A stretch of DNA of 64,000 bases from Acidobacteriota bacterium. GTDB taxonomy: Bacteria > Acidobacteriota > Terriglobia > Bryobacterales > Bryobacteraceae. The stretch covers positions 19,156 through 83,155 of the forward strand of contig JAPKYX010000072.1 of assembly GCA_026394075.1 (NCBI GenBank). The letters run 5' to 3'. A program made the translations under genes and the position numbers. Shown in pieces: positions 12,001 through 20,490 of the stretch. Under the pieces are notes generated by a model. It saw only the letters and a program-made list of their open reading frames with translations. It was not told where the DNA came from and ran no database searches. Within the stretch, counting starts at the first letter, position 1. Each line of letters begins with the position of its first letter.

Positions 12001-12665
12001 CGATCCTTTTTCTCTGGAGCAGGGAAGTAGGGGCGCATCTCAGGATAAATCAGGGTAGCCAGATCGACGGCACGGCGGTCCGCCAACTCTACTCCTTTTT
12101 CATCGACTGGCATGACGATCCTCACTAGGGCCATATCGGTCCGATTCTCGCGAATCGCACTCCATACCCGGTGCGCCCGCAGTTGCTGCTCAAAGACCAG
12201 TGCCTGATCATGAGTCTGGAACCAGTAGAGAACTACCGCCTCCGCGTCTCCTTTGGCGATCCGGTAGTAGTTAACGGGAAAGGTGGAGCCATCTGGCAAG
12301 CGCACATCCATCACCCGGGAAACGCGCGGATTCCAGCCCGAGCCCGGGAGGCAAACCTTGGGGTCGTGCGCGTTCTTGGCCCGCAACTGCGTCTTGTAGT
12401 GGCTGACAAACAGGCTGGAGCGGGTAGCGGAACCGGCTAGCTGAAACTCGCGGGTCAGTGCATCATCCGGCCCCAACATCTCCAGCACTTCCGGTTCAAT
12501 CACGCCATCCTGCGTGAAGGACCACTCTCCCAGCCGCAGGGGCAGGCTGGCCAATGGCGGTGTGACCGGCAGATAGGGCTTCCGCTCCAGCGTGTACGAA
12601 GCCGCCGCCTGCGCGGCCAGGATGGCCACGCCCCCCCACAGCAGCCAGATTCGCCTGTCGATCAT
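11997..12665 (-). CDS. epsI: Exosortase-associated protein EpsI
   Basis: The start at 12665 is chosen because its ATG overlaps the exosortase stop codon (12662-12665); a longer frame from 12761 would lie inside the exosortase gene. The 222-residue product has an N-terminal membrane helix (IWLLWGGVAILAAQAA) and a periplasmic domain with the EpsI family signature: LPLRLGEW near the beginning, HDPKVCLPGSGW, and YYRIAKG with VLYWFQ. EpsI (TIGR02914/DUF3485) is encoded beside or fused to exosortases in many PEP-CTERM genomes; its exact biochemical job is unknown, but it is a constant partner in sorting or EPS production. Both flanking genes overlap it by four bases. Confidence 0.88.
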   Translation of the reverse strand: MIDRRIWLLWGGVAILAAQAAASYTLERKPYLPVTPPLASLPLRLGEWSFTQDGVIEPEVLEMLGPDDALTREFQLAGSATRSSLFVSHYKTQLRAKNAHDPKVCLPGSGWNPRVSRVMDVRLPDGSTFPVNYYRIAKGDAEAVVLYWFQTHDQALVFEQQLRAHRVWSAIRENRTDMALVRIVMPVDEKGVELADRRAVDLATLIYPEMRPYFPAPEKKDR

Positions 12666-13561
12666 TGCGCTGCCACCGGCGCGGCGTGCGGTTTGATCAG
12701 CTTGTTCAACATCCAATGGCATAGAGCGACCAACGCAAAACCCACAAAAAAGCCTGACCATCCCAGCATGTCATGATACGTGCCCTTCGTCCAAGCAGGA
12801 TTGTACTTGCCCAGGACGCCGGTGGAAGTAATGCGTAAGACGTTCACGAAGATCGCCGCCGGGATGGCCAAAGCCACCACCACGCCACGCACCCACCCGC
12901 GCGGCTCCATGAAGTAAGCGTAAACTATGCAGAAAAACGTCAGCGTGATCAACGAACGGAGTCCGCTACAGGCTTCCACGACGTTCAACCGCATGTGTGC
13001 CAATTGCAAGATGTTGCCGTCGCGCATTACGCCAAAGCCGATCAACTCAAACGCCAGCTCTGAAAGACTGCTGGCCAGCAGCTGAAGTGGTTGCGTAATC
13101 TGCCCGTAGAGAACTTCGGGCACCGGGAATGTAAACAGCAGTAAGAACAGCGGGAAAGAGAGCCGGCGGAGCAAGTTGAAGCCGCCAAACAACAACGCGC
13201 AACCGGCCAGCGAGATCAAGAAGGCGAACCTTGAGAAAGTGGACGAATTGGCCACGGTGGACAAGACTCCCAACAAAGCGGCCAAGGTCAAAGCCGTTCC
13301 CCCCCACCAACTCGGCCGAACGGAGGGTCTGAGAATCTGCTCCCGCAATTCCCACACCAGATAGAGCGATACCAGCGGCGCGAACAAGCCGTGGGCCATG
13401 TCTTCGCTCGAGACCAGAATGACACCCGTCATACGGAGCATGGGCCAGTAGCACAGCACCAGCAGTGCCGCGAATATCCCCAGCAAGAAGGGTGGGAAAG
13501 TGGCCGTTGCCGGGACAGGTAGCGGATGCGAACTGGCGACTGGGCCTGTTAGGATCTTCAT
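12662..13561 (-). CDS. Exosortase (PEP-CTERM transpeptidase/protease)
   Basis: 299 residues with about eight transmembrane helices. The three invariant residues are visible: Cys198 in EACSGLRSL, Arg243 in FVNVLRIT and His263 in TYHDMLGW, the cysteine-protease-like triad of the exosortase family. The length is typical for a stand-alone exosortase without a fused EpsI domain. It cleaves PEP-CTERM tails in the inner membrane and probably transfers the substrate to an acceptor. In this window at least four intact candidate substrates carry the tail (6093, 7145, 15161, 55370). It heads a five-gene minus-strand operon (exosortase, epsI, Ig-like, beta-propeller, choice-of-anchor-D). Only 21 bp separate it from the divergent cysteine-repeat gene. 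Assignment to a numbered Xrt subclass is not possible here. Confidence 0.93.
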   Translation of the reverse strand: MKILTGPVASSHPLPVPATATFPPFLLGIFAALLVLCYWPMLRMTGVILVSSEDMAHGLFAPLVSLYLVWELREQILRPSVRPSWWGGTALTLAALLGVLSTVANSSTFSRFAFLISLAGCALLFGGFNLLRRLSFPLFLLLFTFPVPEVLYGQITQPLQLLASSLSELAFELIGFGVMRDGNILQLAHMRLNVVEACSGLRSLITLTFFCIVYAYFMEPRGWVRGVVVALAIPAAIFVNVLRITSTGVLGKYNPAWTKGTYHDMLGWSGFFVGFALVALCHWMLNKLIKPHAAPVAAQ

Positions 13562-13582
13562 GAGGAGCTTCTCTTAGTTGTA

Positions 13583-14512
13583 ATGCAACCGGGCCCTTGT
13601 TTGCACGCTATTTCGTACCATAACTGTCAAATTGGCTCCGCGGCCAAACTTTTTGGCCTCGGTTTGGCCTTGGCCCTGTCCCTTGGCGGACAATCCCGAC
13701 CGATTACGCCCGATTCCAACCTGGACCGCTGCCTGAAGGGTCTTCCAGGCTGTGATGTCAGTAGTTTACGCCCGGATGAGATCGCCCAAGTTGCGGAGGT
13801 CAGCCGCCGGCGCAACAGCGAATCGTGCCGCAGCGGTGCCCCCGGTTGTGACCCCACCGCGCTATCGCACGAAGACCAGTTGGCGGCACAGTCTTTTTTC
13901 CGCCGCCGCAATTTGGAGCGATGCCTGGCTGGGTCGGCCAATTGTGAGCCGGTGGTGTTGACGCAGGAGGAGGCTAAGCGAGTGGCCGGTGAGCGCCGGA
14001 AGCGGAATCTCCAGAACTGCCTGGAAGGTACTGCGCAGTGTGACCCGGTCCTGCTGAATCAGTCCGAATCGGAGGCGGTGAACAAAGCGCGGCAAGTCCG
14101 GAACTTTGAGCTCTGTAGTAATGTCTCTCCCAAGTGTGACCCACTTCTGTTGAGCGCGACGGAGAAGACCACGGTGGCCACCGGCCGGCAGCGCCGTAAC
14201 GTCGAGTTCTGCCTCAACGGCCAGCCCCAATGCGACCCGTCCGCCCTAGCGCCATCTGATGCGGTGCAAGTGGCCAATGGAAGCCGCAAGCGGAACTACG
14301 ACCGCTGCCTGAGTGGCTCAAACAACTGTGACCCGATCGTGCTGACGCCGGAAGAAGCGAAAGCCGTCGCTGCCGGGCGGAAGCGCCGTAACGTGGAAAA
14401 CTGCGTCGCCGGGTACTTTGGCAAGTGCGACCTATCGGTCCTCAATGCCCCGGAGCTGGCCAACGTCAGCGCCGCCCAACGCCAGCGTGCCGCCACCCAG
14501 AAGAGTCGTTGA
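13583..14512 (+). CDS. Secreted protein of eight 32-residue two-cysteine (CDP) repeats, unknown family
   Basis: 309 residues. A hydrophobic segment AAKLFGLGLALALSLGGQS (about residues 20-38) is probably the signal peptide, so translation may begin downstream of the ATG at 13583, perhaps at a non-ATG codon. From residue 47 to about 303 the protein is eight tandem units of 32 residues (the last with one extra). Each has C-x6-C (x7 in the last), usually followed by DP, then a hydrophobic-acidic stretch and an Arg-rich end RRRN. Example cores are CLKGLPGCD, CLAGSANCEP, CLEGTAQCDP and CLNGQPQCDP. The 16 conserved cysteines suggest one disulfide per repeat in an exported helical solenoid. I do not recognise the family. 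It is divergent from the exosortase gene and 13 bp upstream of the antiterminator gene, which implies a link to the sorting/EPS system. Confidence 0.75.
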   Translation: MQPGPCLHAISYHNCQIGSAAKLFGLGLALALSLGGQSRPITPDSNLDRCLKGLPGCDVSSLRPDEIAQVAEVSRRRNSESCRSGAPGCDPTALSHEDQLAAQSFFRRRNLERCLAGSANCEPVVLTQEEAKRVAGERRKRNLQNCLEGTAQCDPVLLNQSESEAVNKARQVRNFELCSNVSPKCDPLLLSATEKTTVATGRQRRNVEFCLNGQPQCDPSALAPSDAVQVANGSRKRNYDRCLSGSNNCDPIVLTPEEAKAVAAGRKRRNVENCVAGYFGKCDLSVLNAPELANVSAAQRQRAATQKSR

Positions 14513-14525
14513 GGATTGACGGACC

Positions 14526-15074
14526 ATGAACCATGAATCGAACAGCGGGGAGGTGGCGTTGTCTCCCGAATCTTCAGCGCTCGTGGCCCCTTGGTACGCC
14601 CTGCGCGTCCGTTCCAATTTCGAGAAAAAGGCCAGTGGCGCACTCGCGCTGAGAGGGTTGGAGTGCTTTCTGCCCTCGTACAAGATCCGCCGCAACTGGA
14701 CGGACCGGGTAAAGGTGGTTGATCAGCCCTTGTTCCCCGGTTACGTCTTCGCCCGCTTTCAGCATCCGCGCGATTGGCTCATGGTGATGCAGACCCCTGG
14801 GGTCGTGCAGATCGTCGGCCAGGGCCAAGAACCCACCATCGTCGACGAAGCCGAAATCGAAACCCTGCGTAAACTCGTGAACTCCACCGTCCCGTTGTTC
14901 CCGCGCGCCTTCCTGAAGGTGGGCCAGAAAGTACGCATCGAACACGGCCCGCTGGCCGGCACGGAAGGGATACTTGAGAAGTTCCAGAAAGACTACCGGC
15001 TGGTGGTCTCCATCAGCCTGCTGCAACGCTCGGTTGCGGCGGAGATGGACGCGGATTGGGTGAAAGGCGTCTAG
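14526..15074 (+). CDS. NusG/RfaH-like transcription antiterminator (UpxY type)
   Basis: 182 residues. Residues about 22-120 match the NusG N-terminal domain: WYALRVRSNFEKKA, then a central QPLFPGYVFARF with the typical FPGY.F motif, and VVQIVGQG. Residues about 135-175 form a KOW-like domain (VGQKVRIEHGPLAGTEGIL). Specialised NusG paralogues of the UpxY/LoaP/RfaH type bind paused RNA polymerase in the leader of long operons and prevent early termination; they are commonly encoded with capsule and EPS clusters. The 20-plus-gene EPS operon in this window is an obvious candidate target, although here the gene lies about 12 kb from the cluster. It ends 24 bp before a strong intrinsic terminator. 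Confidence 0.87.
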   Translation: MNHESNSGEVALSPESSALVAPWYALRVRSNFEKKASGALALRGLECFLPSYKIRRNWTDRVKVVDQPLFPGYVFARFQHPRDWLMVMQTPGVVQIVGQGQEPTIVDEAEIETLRKLVNSTVPLFPRAFLKVGQKVRIEHGPLAGTEGILEKFQKDYRLVVSISLLQRSVAAEMDADWVKGV

Positions 15075-15098
15075 TAAAGCCCTGAGCAAAAAATGAAA

Positions 15099-15123
15099 AC
15101 GCCCGGATTGCTCCGGGCGTTTC
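15099..15123. terminator. Bidirectional intrinsic terminator
   Basis: Perfect 9-bp stem ACGCCCGGA/TCCGGGCGT with a 4-nt loop. It is followed by TTTCT on the plus strand and, on the minus strand, by TTTTCATTTTTT. It lies between the convergent antiterminator gene and the PEP-CTERM gene at 15161. Confidence 0.85.
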
Positions 15124-15160
15124 TGCTCCGATACTGCTTTTACTGCTTTTGCTGTTTTGC

Positions 15161-16027
15161 CTACGCCTTGGTGTTGCGACGGCGAACCGCCACCACCAAG
15201 CCACTCAGGCCCAGCGCCAGCGCGCCGTAGAAGCCCGGCTCGGGCACAACCTGAACCAGGAAGGTCTGCTTGTCCGCGCTATCCGGATTGGTTTCCAGGA
15301 TTCCGCCGTCCGCGATCCAGCTCACCACGGCCCACCTGGTCATATCGACAGTGGCGTAGTTCGCAACGGCCTGTTGGCGCCAGTAATCACTCTTCGCCTG
15401 CTGCAAAGCGAGTGTATTGTCTGCACCCGTCACGAGATCGAACGTGCTGGTGCCACCGGCCGGCGAAACATTGTTATGCATAATCGCCCAAATGGCCTTC
15501 TGGAGGGCGTCATTCTTGGCGGTGCCGGTCATGGCAACCGGGTTCGAGGAGAAGCCGTCGTACTGCGACACCAGGTAGGCCGCCATCCGGAACCGCTCAG
15601 TGGCGGACACCAAACCGGCAGCGGCGCCATTGACGTCGTTGGTCCAACCCGGAGCGGTCGGTGCCAGGGCGCTGATCTCCTGATACCGGACGGTGTTGGC
15701 GGCAGCGCCGGCAACCTGGTCCAACCGGGTGATGTTGGCCTTCAAATTCTGTTCGTTCGTATTGAAGAACAGTTGAGAGTCAACACACCAAAACGTGGTC
15801 TCCAGGTTTCCTAACACGTTCGCCGGGTTGGGAGTGACCGTACCGGCAAAAGCGCCGCCGCCGCCGCCGGCGGCAGAGCCGACGCGACCGCTAAAGGACA
15901 CTGTTTTCGGGTTGGGTAACCCCACATAAGCGGAGTTGTCGGGCAGCGGAGCCCGGGCCGCTGACGCGAGGCCGGCGGTAATGACCGCAAACGACGCGAT
16001 TCGAAGGGCGAGATTCGTAGATTTCAT
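15161..16027 (-). CDS. PEP-CTERM sorting domain protein
   Basis: The start at 16027 gives MKSTNLALRIASFAVITAGL, a good signal peptide; the frame runs 14 codons further upstream without one. About 288 residues. The mature domain contains TTFWCVDSQLFF near the middle and ALQKAIWAIMHN later. A conserved FWCVD plus QxAIW pair is common in PEP-CTERM proteins and resembles thioester-domain folds, but a thioester is not demonstrated. The protein ends VVPEPGFYGALALGLSGLVV then AVRRRNTKA, the best match here to the local PEP-CTERM consensus. It should be exported and processed by the exosortase at 12662. A poly-glycine stretch (GGGGGA) near the N-terminus may be a flexible spacer. Confidence 0.87.
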   Translation of the reverse strand: MKSTNLALRIASFAVITAGLASAARAPLPDNSAYVGLPNPKTVSFSGRVGSAAGGGGGAFAGTVTPNPANVLGNLETTFWCVDSQLFFNTNEQNLKANITRLDQVAGAAANTVRYQEISALAPTAPGWTNDVNGAAAGLVSATERFRMAAYLVSQYDGFSSNPVAMTGTAKNDALQKAIWAIMHNNVSPAGGTSTFDLVTGADNTLALQQAKSDYWRQQAVANYATVDMTRWAVVSWIADGGILETNPDSADKQTFLVQVVPEPGFYGALALGLSGLVVAVRRRNTKA

Positions 16028-16162
16028 TTCGAAATGTTGTTTTCCTTTCTCAATCTTCCTCAAGATCAACCTGAGAGATAAGTAAGTATAGACAGCTAGA
16101 GAGAGCTAAGTCAAAGTAAAATGCACGGGAATAGGCGGTAATGCAAGTGTCTGTTGCTAGTG

Positions 16163-16196
16163 GTACTAGTAGTAACAATGGCCCGAATCGGGCCAT
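16163..16196. promoter_or_regulatory. GTACTA site and 19-bp perfect palindrome upstream of PEP-CTERM gene 15161
   Basis: CTAGT-GGT-ACTAG with GTACTA at 16163-16168 is followed by ATGGCCCGA-a-TCGGGCCAT at 16178-16196, a perfect 9-bp-arm inverted repeat with a one-base centre. The pair lies 136-169 nt upstream of the start at 16027. The palindrome looks like a dimeric operator. Confidence 0.45.
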
Positions 16197-16375
16197 GAAT
16201 AGGCAGCGGCAGAGCTCCAACCATCGAGAGCATCGTTGGAACCCCTGATAATAAAGCCGTTCAAGTAGACGATGAGGCGGCTTCAATGGTACTGTGTCGC
16301 CCGGTACTGGCGCACTTGCGGCACGCTACGCCGTGACAGTATTCATGACGGTACTGGAGGTTATAGAACTTATCG
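16197..16375. promoter_or_regulatory. Intergenic region with three GGTACTG direct repeats
   Basis: This gap between the second TPR lipoprotein stop and the PEP-CTERM leader holds no gene. GGTACTG occurs three times, at 16288-16294, 16313-16319 and 16350-16356, with irregular spacing. They belong to the same AGTAC/GGTACT series seen upstream of other surface-protein genes. Confidence 0.35.
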
Positions 16376-18691
16376 TTAGCGCAGCGCGGCGTCGATTTCC
16401 TTTAGCTCTGTCTCGCTGGGTTTGTTCTTCCGGGCAGACTCCAGCAGATCCCGGGCTTCCTGCTGCTGTCCCAACGCCTTGTGCGTGAGGGCGGCGTGGA
16501 GCTGAAAGGTGGGGTTCTTGGGGTACTTGCGCAGCAATGAGCGGAGCAACTGCAGGGCACTGTCCGCCTTGCCGGACTTCAGGTAGATCATGCCCAGCGT
16601 ATCGGTAAACAGCGGGTTTTCCGGTTCCTTCTTGACTGCTGTCTGGGACAACGTCAGTGCTTCATCCAGCTTCGTGTTAGCCAGCATCAGGTTCCAGGCG
16701 AGATTATTCATGATGGACGCGGTGTTGGGGCTGGCCTGAAGGGCGCGCCGGAACGCCGCTACTGCGTCGGAATAGCGGCCAGACAGTTCCAGTGCTTCAC
16801 CCAGCAAGGCCGGTGCGACGTGATCTGCCGGGCTCAGTGATTCAGCCTTCTGAAAAGCTACGATCGCGTCCGCTAACCGGTCTTGGCCTTGATGTACTTG
16901 GCCCAACCGGATCCAATGGGGGGCATGAGCGGGAAAGTCCACGGTCAGCTTCTGGGCGGTCGTTAGCGCCAGCTCCGGCTGCCGGGCCTCAATGGCCGCA
17001 GTGACCAATACTTCCCGTGTCTCGACATTGTTGGTCCGCTGAATGTCTTGCGTCAGCAGAGCAACCCCCTGTTGCGCCTGGCCTTGGCGAATACGGAGGC
17101 TGGCCAGCGCCCGGACGGCGCGGGGATCGTTGTTCTTGACTAGGCCCGTCAGCGTCCGCTCTGCCTCTGGAAACTTCTGCTCGGCCATGTTCAGCAAGCC
17201 CAGTTGGAGGGTCACCTCGGATAGGCGCGGATACTCAGACTCCAGGCGCCGCAGTTCTGCCCGGGTTTCGCCAAAGCGCTGCTGCTGCGCCCAGGCGGAC
17301 GTACGAATCAACCGGGTCCGGGCATTGGTGGGTGCCAAAGCCAGGGCGCGGTCAGCGAACTGGAGTGCCTCGGCGGGATTGCGGTCACGTAGCGCGAGAT
17401 CCGCCAACTCTTGGAGTGCCTCCGCGCTGCGCGGTGAACGCGTCAGCACCTCTTGGAAGATAGTGCGGGCAGCGCGCTCGTCTCCCAGCTGACGTTGCGC
17501 CCGGCCCAAGGCAGTGCGATAGCTGGCGTCGTCGGGATACTTAGCCACCAAGGCAGTGAGGTCGGCCAATGCCAGCTTGTTGTCAGCCGGCTGGTTGCTG
17601 GACAGCCGCAGGGCGGCCCGGGCAAACAGGGTACCGGGATCGTCGGGTGACTCCTTCAGCATTGCCTCCAGTGAGGCCGCTGCTTCGGCTGTCTTGCCGG
17701 AAGCCAACTGCAGCCGCACGATCCTCTGTTGGTAGGTGGCCCGCTGGGTTTTGTCGGACTGGGCCGCTAGGCCCTTCTGGTAGATGGCGAGCGCTTCACT
17801 CACTCGGCCGGAGCGGGCATAAAAATCGCCGCCCTCCAAGGGCGCCTCGGGATGCTGAGCCGTGTTGGCCACAAAGGCGCCCAGAAGAGCATCCGCCTCG
17901 GCAGTCTTCTTCTGGCTCACCAGGTGGTCGGCCAATTGGATCACCGCGAAGGCATTCTTCGGGTCGCGATCGATCTTGGTCCGCAAAAGACGCTCGGCCT
18001 CATCCGGCCGCCGGGCTTCAATCAGATGGGCGTAGAGCAGGTCGTAGAGTGGGCCATACTGCTTCAGGGCTCCGGAAAGATACTTCTGTGCGAACGCCTC
18101 GGCCTGTTCCGGTTGGCGGTCCTGCAACAGTGCCTGAACACGGCTGGTGACGACATCGGGTTGGTCCGGCTTTGCGGCAAGCGCCTTCTCAAAGAGTGCC
18201 GCTGCTTCGCCCGGCTTGGAATCCAGCAGCGACAGATACGCCCTCAGCCGCAGTCCTTCAAATGAAGTGGCGTTAGCGGCCAACAACTGATCCGCCATGC
18301 GGGTGGCGGTTTCATAAAGAACCGGCGGACGCTGCGGCAGGGCCAGCAAGCCATCCAGGGCCAGACGCCCCAGAACTACCTTGGCTTCTTCTGAGGCGGG
18401 CAGCAATTGCTGGGCCCGTTGCAGAATCAAGAGTGCATCATTCCCCTTGCCCTGCTGTTGCAGAACTTGGCCCAGCGCCAAATAGGCTTCACCGAAGTTG
18501 GTGTCCTTCTGGATCGCCTTACGGACCTCGAGAGCTGCGTCATCCAACTTGCCTTGCTTCAGGAACTCCTGGCCCCGCCGGAGAAAATCCTCCTTTGAGG
18601 ATGAGCCGCAACCAGTGATGGTGAACAACACTGCGGCAGTTAGGCAGGCCCAAAAGCCACGTAGGGACCGGGAGGAGGAAAGCGGAGTCAT
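16376..18691 (-). CDS. TPR-repeat lipoprotein of the PEP-CTERM/EPS type (PrsT-like), second paralogue
   Basis: The start at 18691 (ATG) is preferred over a TTG five codons upstream. About 771 residues. The N-terminus ACLTAAVLFTITGCGSSSKED is a lipoprotein signal with Cys in TGC as the likely lipidated residue, followed by a Ser-rich linker. The remainder is tetratricopeptide repeats; clear units include AALEVRKAIQKDTNFGEAYL and, near the end, SIMNNLAWNLMLANTKLDEA. The first repeats align closely with those at 3734-6016 and 52083-54413, so the three are paralogues. The family accompanies exosortase systems and is presumed to sit at the inner face of the outer membrane as an assembly factor. 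The gene lies between the WecA-like transferase and a PEP-CTERM protein. Confidence 0.82.
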   Translation of the reverse strand: MTPLSSSRSLRGFWACLTAAVLFTITGCGSSSKEDFLRRGQEFLKQGKLDDAALEVRKAIQKDTNFGEAYLALGQVLQQQGKGNDALLILQRAQQLLPASEEAKVVLGRLALDGLLALPQRPPVLYETATRMADQLLAANATSFEGLRLRAYLSLLDSKPGEAAALFEKALAAKPDQPDVVTSRVQALLQDRQPEQAEAFAQKYLSGALKQYGPLYDLLYAHLIEARRPDEAERLLRTKIDRDPKNAFAVIQLADHLVSQKKTAEADALLGAFVANTAQHPEAPLEGGDFYARSGRVSEALAIYQKGLAAQSDKTQRATYQQRIVRLQLASGKTAEAAASLEAMLKESPDDPGTLFARAALRLSSNQPADNKLALADLTALVAKYPDDASYRTALGRAQRQLGDERAARTIFQEVLTRSPRSAEALQELADLALRDRNPAEALQFADRALALAPTNARTRLIRTSAWAQQQRFGETRAELRRLESEYPRLSEVTLQLGLLNMAEQKFPEAERTLTGLVKNNDPRAVRALASLRIRQGQAQQGVALLTQDIQRTNNVETREVLVTAAIEARQPELALTTAQKLTVDFPAHAPHWIRLGQVHQGQDRLADAIVAFQKAESLSPADHVAPALLGEALELSGRYSDAVAAFRRALQASPNTASIMNNLAWNLMLANTKLDEALTLSQTAVKKEPENPLFTDTLGMIYLKSGKADSALQLLRSLLRKYPKNPTFQLHAALTHKALGQQQEARDLLESARKNKPSETELKEIDAALR

Positions 18692-18779
18692 ATATTGCTC
18701 GTTCAATTTTACGATGATTATCGGCGAGTGCGAACCAAGGCACTAGCAGGACAAGTCGAGACGGCAACGCAACGTCAAA

Positions 18780-20228
18780 CTACACCGTTTCAATGGCGTG
18801 CGCGTCTTGCGGGCGGACTAAGGCAGGCGAGTTGGAAAACTTCCCGTTCTTGAAATAGCGTTCCAATAGTACCGGAAAGGTGGAAAATAGTACCGGATGA
18901 ATCGAACGCTGCGGATCATAGTATAGGTTGAGGAACTGCTCATCCGGCAGAGGCACGCGAACCTGCCAAAGGCCGGCCGCCGTCACCTCAGGTACAGATA
19001 GAGAATCATAAACCTGGCCCCCCCAACGCATCCGCGCCCCCATCCATCCCAGCTCTTGACCGGTTTCCGAGATGGCCTGCCAAGCCTCATCAAACGAAAC
19101 GAACTTCTCCAACTCCCGCTCAAACTGCTGCAAGAGCATTTGTGCCTTTACCATGTCACGAAACGCACCCCGGAAAATCATGCGGCTGGTGACCCCAAAT
19201 TCGGCATACCCCAGGTGCTGGATTCCCAGCCAGGCGCCGGCACAGAACAGAATGATGATTAAACCACCAAACCGTTCATTCGTCATGTCTTGCAGTAACG
19301 CGAGTGCGGCCGCCACGCCACAACCGGCATAGAGCAGCAGCGCTGCCCGCCGGGGCGTGAACCCTTGATCGAGTAGGCGGTGATGGATATGGGCCCGGTC
19401 CGCCGACATGATCGGCTGCCGCCGCAGAAAGCGCCGCACCACGGCCAGTCCGGTATCGAGCAACGGCATCGCCATGGCGATCAAGGGGGCCGTCATGCCC
19501 AGAACGGTGGCGGACTTGTGGCTCCAGAGGGCTCCAAAACAGCCCAGCAGAAAGCCAATCAAGAGACTGCCGCAATCCCCCAGAAAGATGGAAGCCGGAT
19601 TGAAGTTATACCGCAGAAAGCCCAGCAGCGCCCCTACCAGCGGAGCCGTCACAATGGCCAGTTCTACGCTGCCATGAACTAAGGCGGCCACCAGCGAGGT
19701 CATGGTCGCAAAAATGCCGACGCCAGCTGCTAGGCCATCCATTCCATCAATTAGATTGAGAGCATTGGAGCAGCCAATCAACCAAACAACAGTGATCAAT
19801 ACTGAGGCCCACTCTCCTAATGGCTGCCCACGAAAAACCTGAACCCCGAATCCGGCCGAATAGGCCAACAAGGCCGCCACCACTTGACCGGCCAACTTCT
19901 GCCAGGGCCGCAAACCCCAAAGGTCGTCAGCCAATCCGGTGAAAAAGACCACCCCGGCCGCCGGGGCCAAAGCTAGCGAAGCCGCGATGCCGCGCGGCAG
20001 GTCGATCGTGAGATTCCGATAAGGGGCAAACGCTATGAAAGCAATGGCGATAACGTACGCCACGACCACACCGATACCACCCACACGCGGAATCGGATGC
20101 TCATGCGTCTTGCGCACGTTATCTGGCTTGTCCACCAAGCCGAGTGCAATCGCGCGATCACGGACCAGCGGCGTCAGCAGCAGGGCCAAAAGGAAGGCGA
20201 TCGCGCTAATATCAAAAACGACCAGCAT
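18780..20228 (-). CDS. WecA/TagO-family undecaprenyl-phosphate sugar-1-phosphate transferase with C-terminal extension
   Basis: 482 residues. The first 340 form the polytopic MraY/WecA fold: PRVGGIGVV (48-56), DDLWGLRPWQK with Asp101-Asp102, NALNLIDGMDGLAAG (155-169), FLGDCGS (215-221) and the HIHH motif (280-283) of the WecA branch. The enzyme would transfer a HexNAc-1-phosphate from UDP-sugar to undecaprenyl phosphate, the priming step for EPS or O-antigen repeats. Unlike typical WecA proteins of about 360 residues, it carries about 130 extra C-terminal residues predicted to be soluble, of unknown function. Two AATAGTACCGGA sequences occur inside the 3' end of the gene (about 18864 and 18886). 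It is the only priming transferase seen in the window, so it may serve the EPS cluster. Confidence 0.87.
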   Translation of the reverse strand: MLVVFDISAIAFLLALLLTPLVRDRAIALGLVDKPDNVRKTHEHPIPRVGGIGVVVAYVIAIAFIAFAPYRNLTIDLPRGIAASLALAPAAGVVFFTGLADDLWGLRPWQKLAGQVVAALLAYSAGFGVQVFRGQPLGEWASVLITVVWLIGCSNALNLIDGMDGLAAGVGIFATMTSLVAALVHGSVELAIVTAPLVGALLGFLRYNFNPASIFLGDCGSLLIGFLLGCFGALWSHKSATVLGMTAPLIAMAMPLLDTGLAVVRRFLRRQPIMSADRAHIHHRLLDQGFTPRRAALLLYAGCGVAAALALLQDMTNERFGGLIIILFCAGAWLGIQHLGYAEFGVTSRMIFRGAFRDMVKAQMLLQQFERELEKFVSFDEAWQAISETGQELGWMGARMRWGGQVYDSLSVPEVTAAGLWQVRVPLPDEQFLNLYYDPQRSIHPVLFSTFPVLLERYFKNGKFSNSPALVRPQDAHAIETV

Positions 20229-20490
20229 CTGCGAGGAAAGGCGGTTGCGCCACAGCTCAATGCTCTAGTTTAGTGCAGATTTTCCAGACTGAGTGATGTC
20301 TGGGGCCAACTATTTGCGCTACATGCACAGTCGCCGTTTACAAGTACTACTCGGGCCATAGGGCGAAATGGGGCATTGAATTCAGGTAGCAGCGACATTG
20401 GTGAACCCGATAACTAGTCTCATAGCAACGCACTGCAGGGTGCGAAGCCATTCACTCGCCCCGCATCAGACCGAAGGGAAGGACTAGTTC
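20229..20490. promoter_or_regulatory. Divergent intergenic region with AGTACTA site
   Basis: This 262-bp gap separates the WecA-like gene (minus) from the Ig-repeat gene (plus). It contains AAGTACTAC with GTACTA at 20344-20349. A good ribosome site (GAAGGGAAGG, about 20472-20481) precedes the ATG at 20491. No small gene is evident. Confidence 0.4.
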
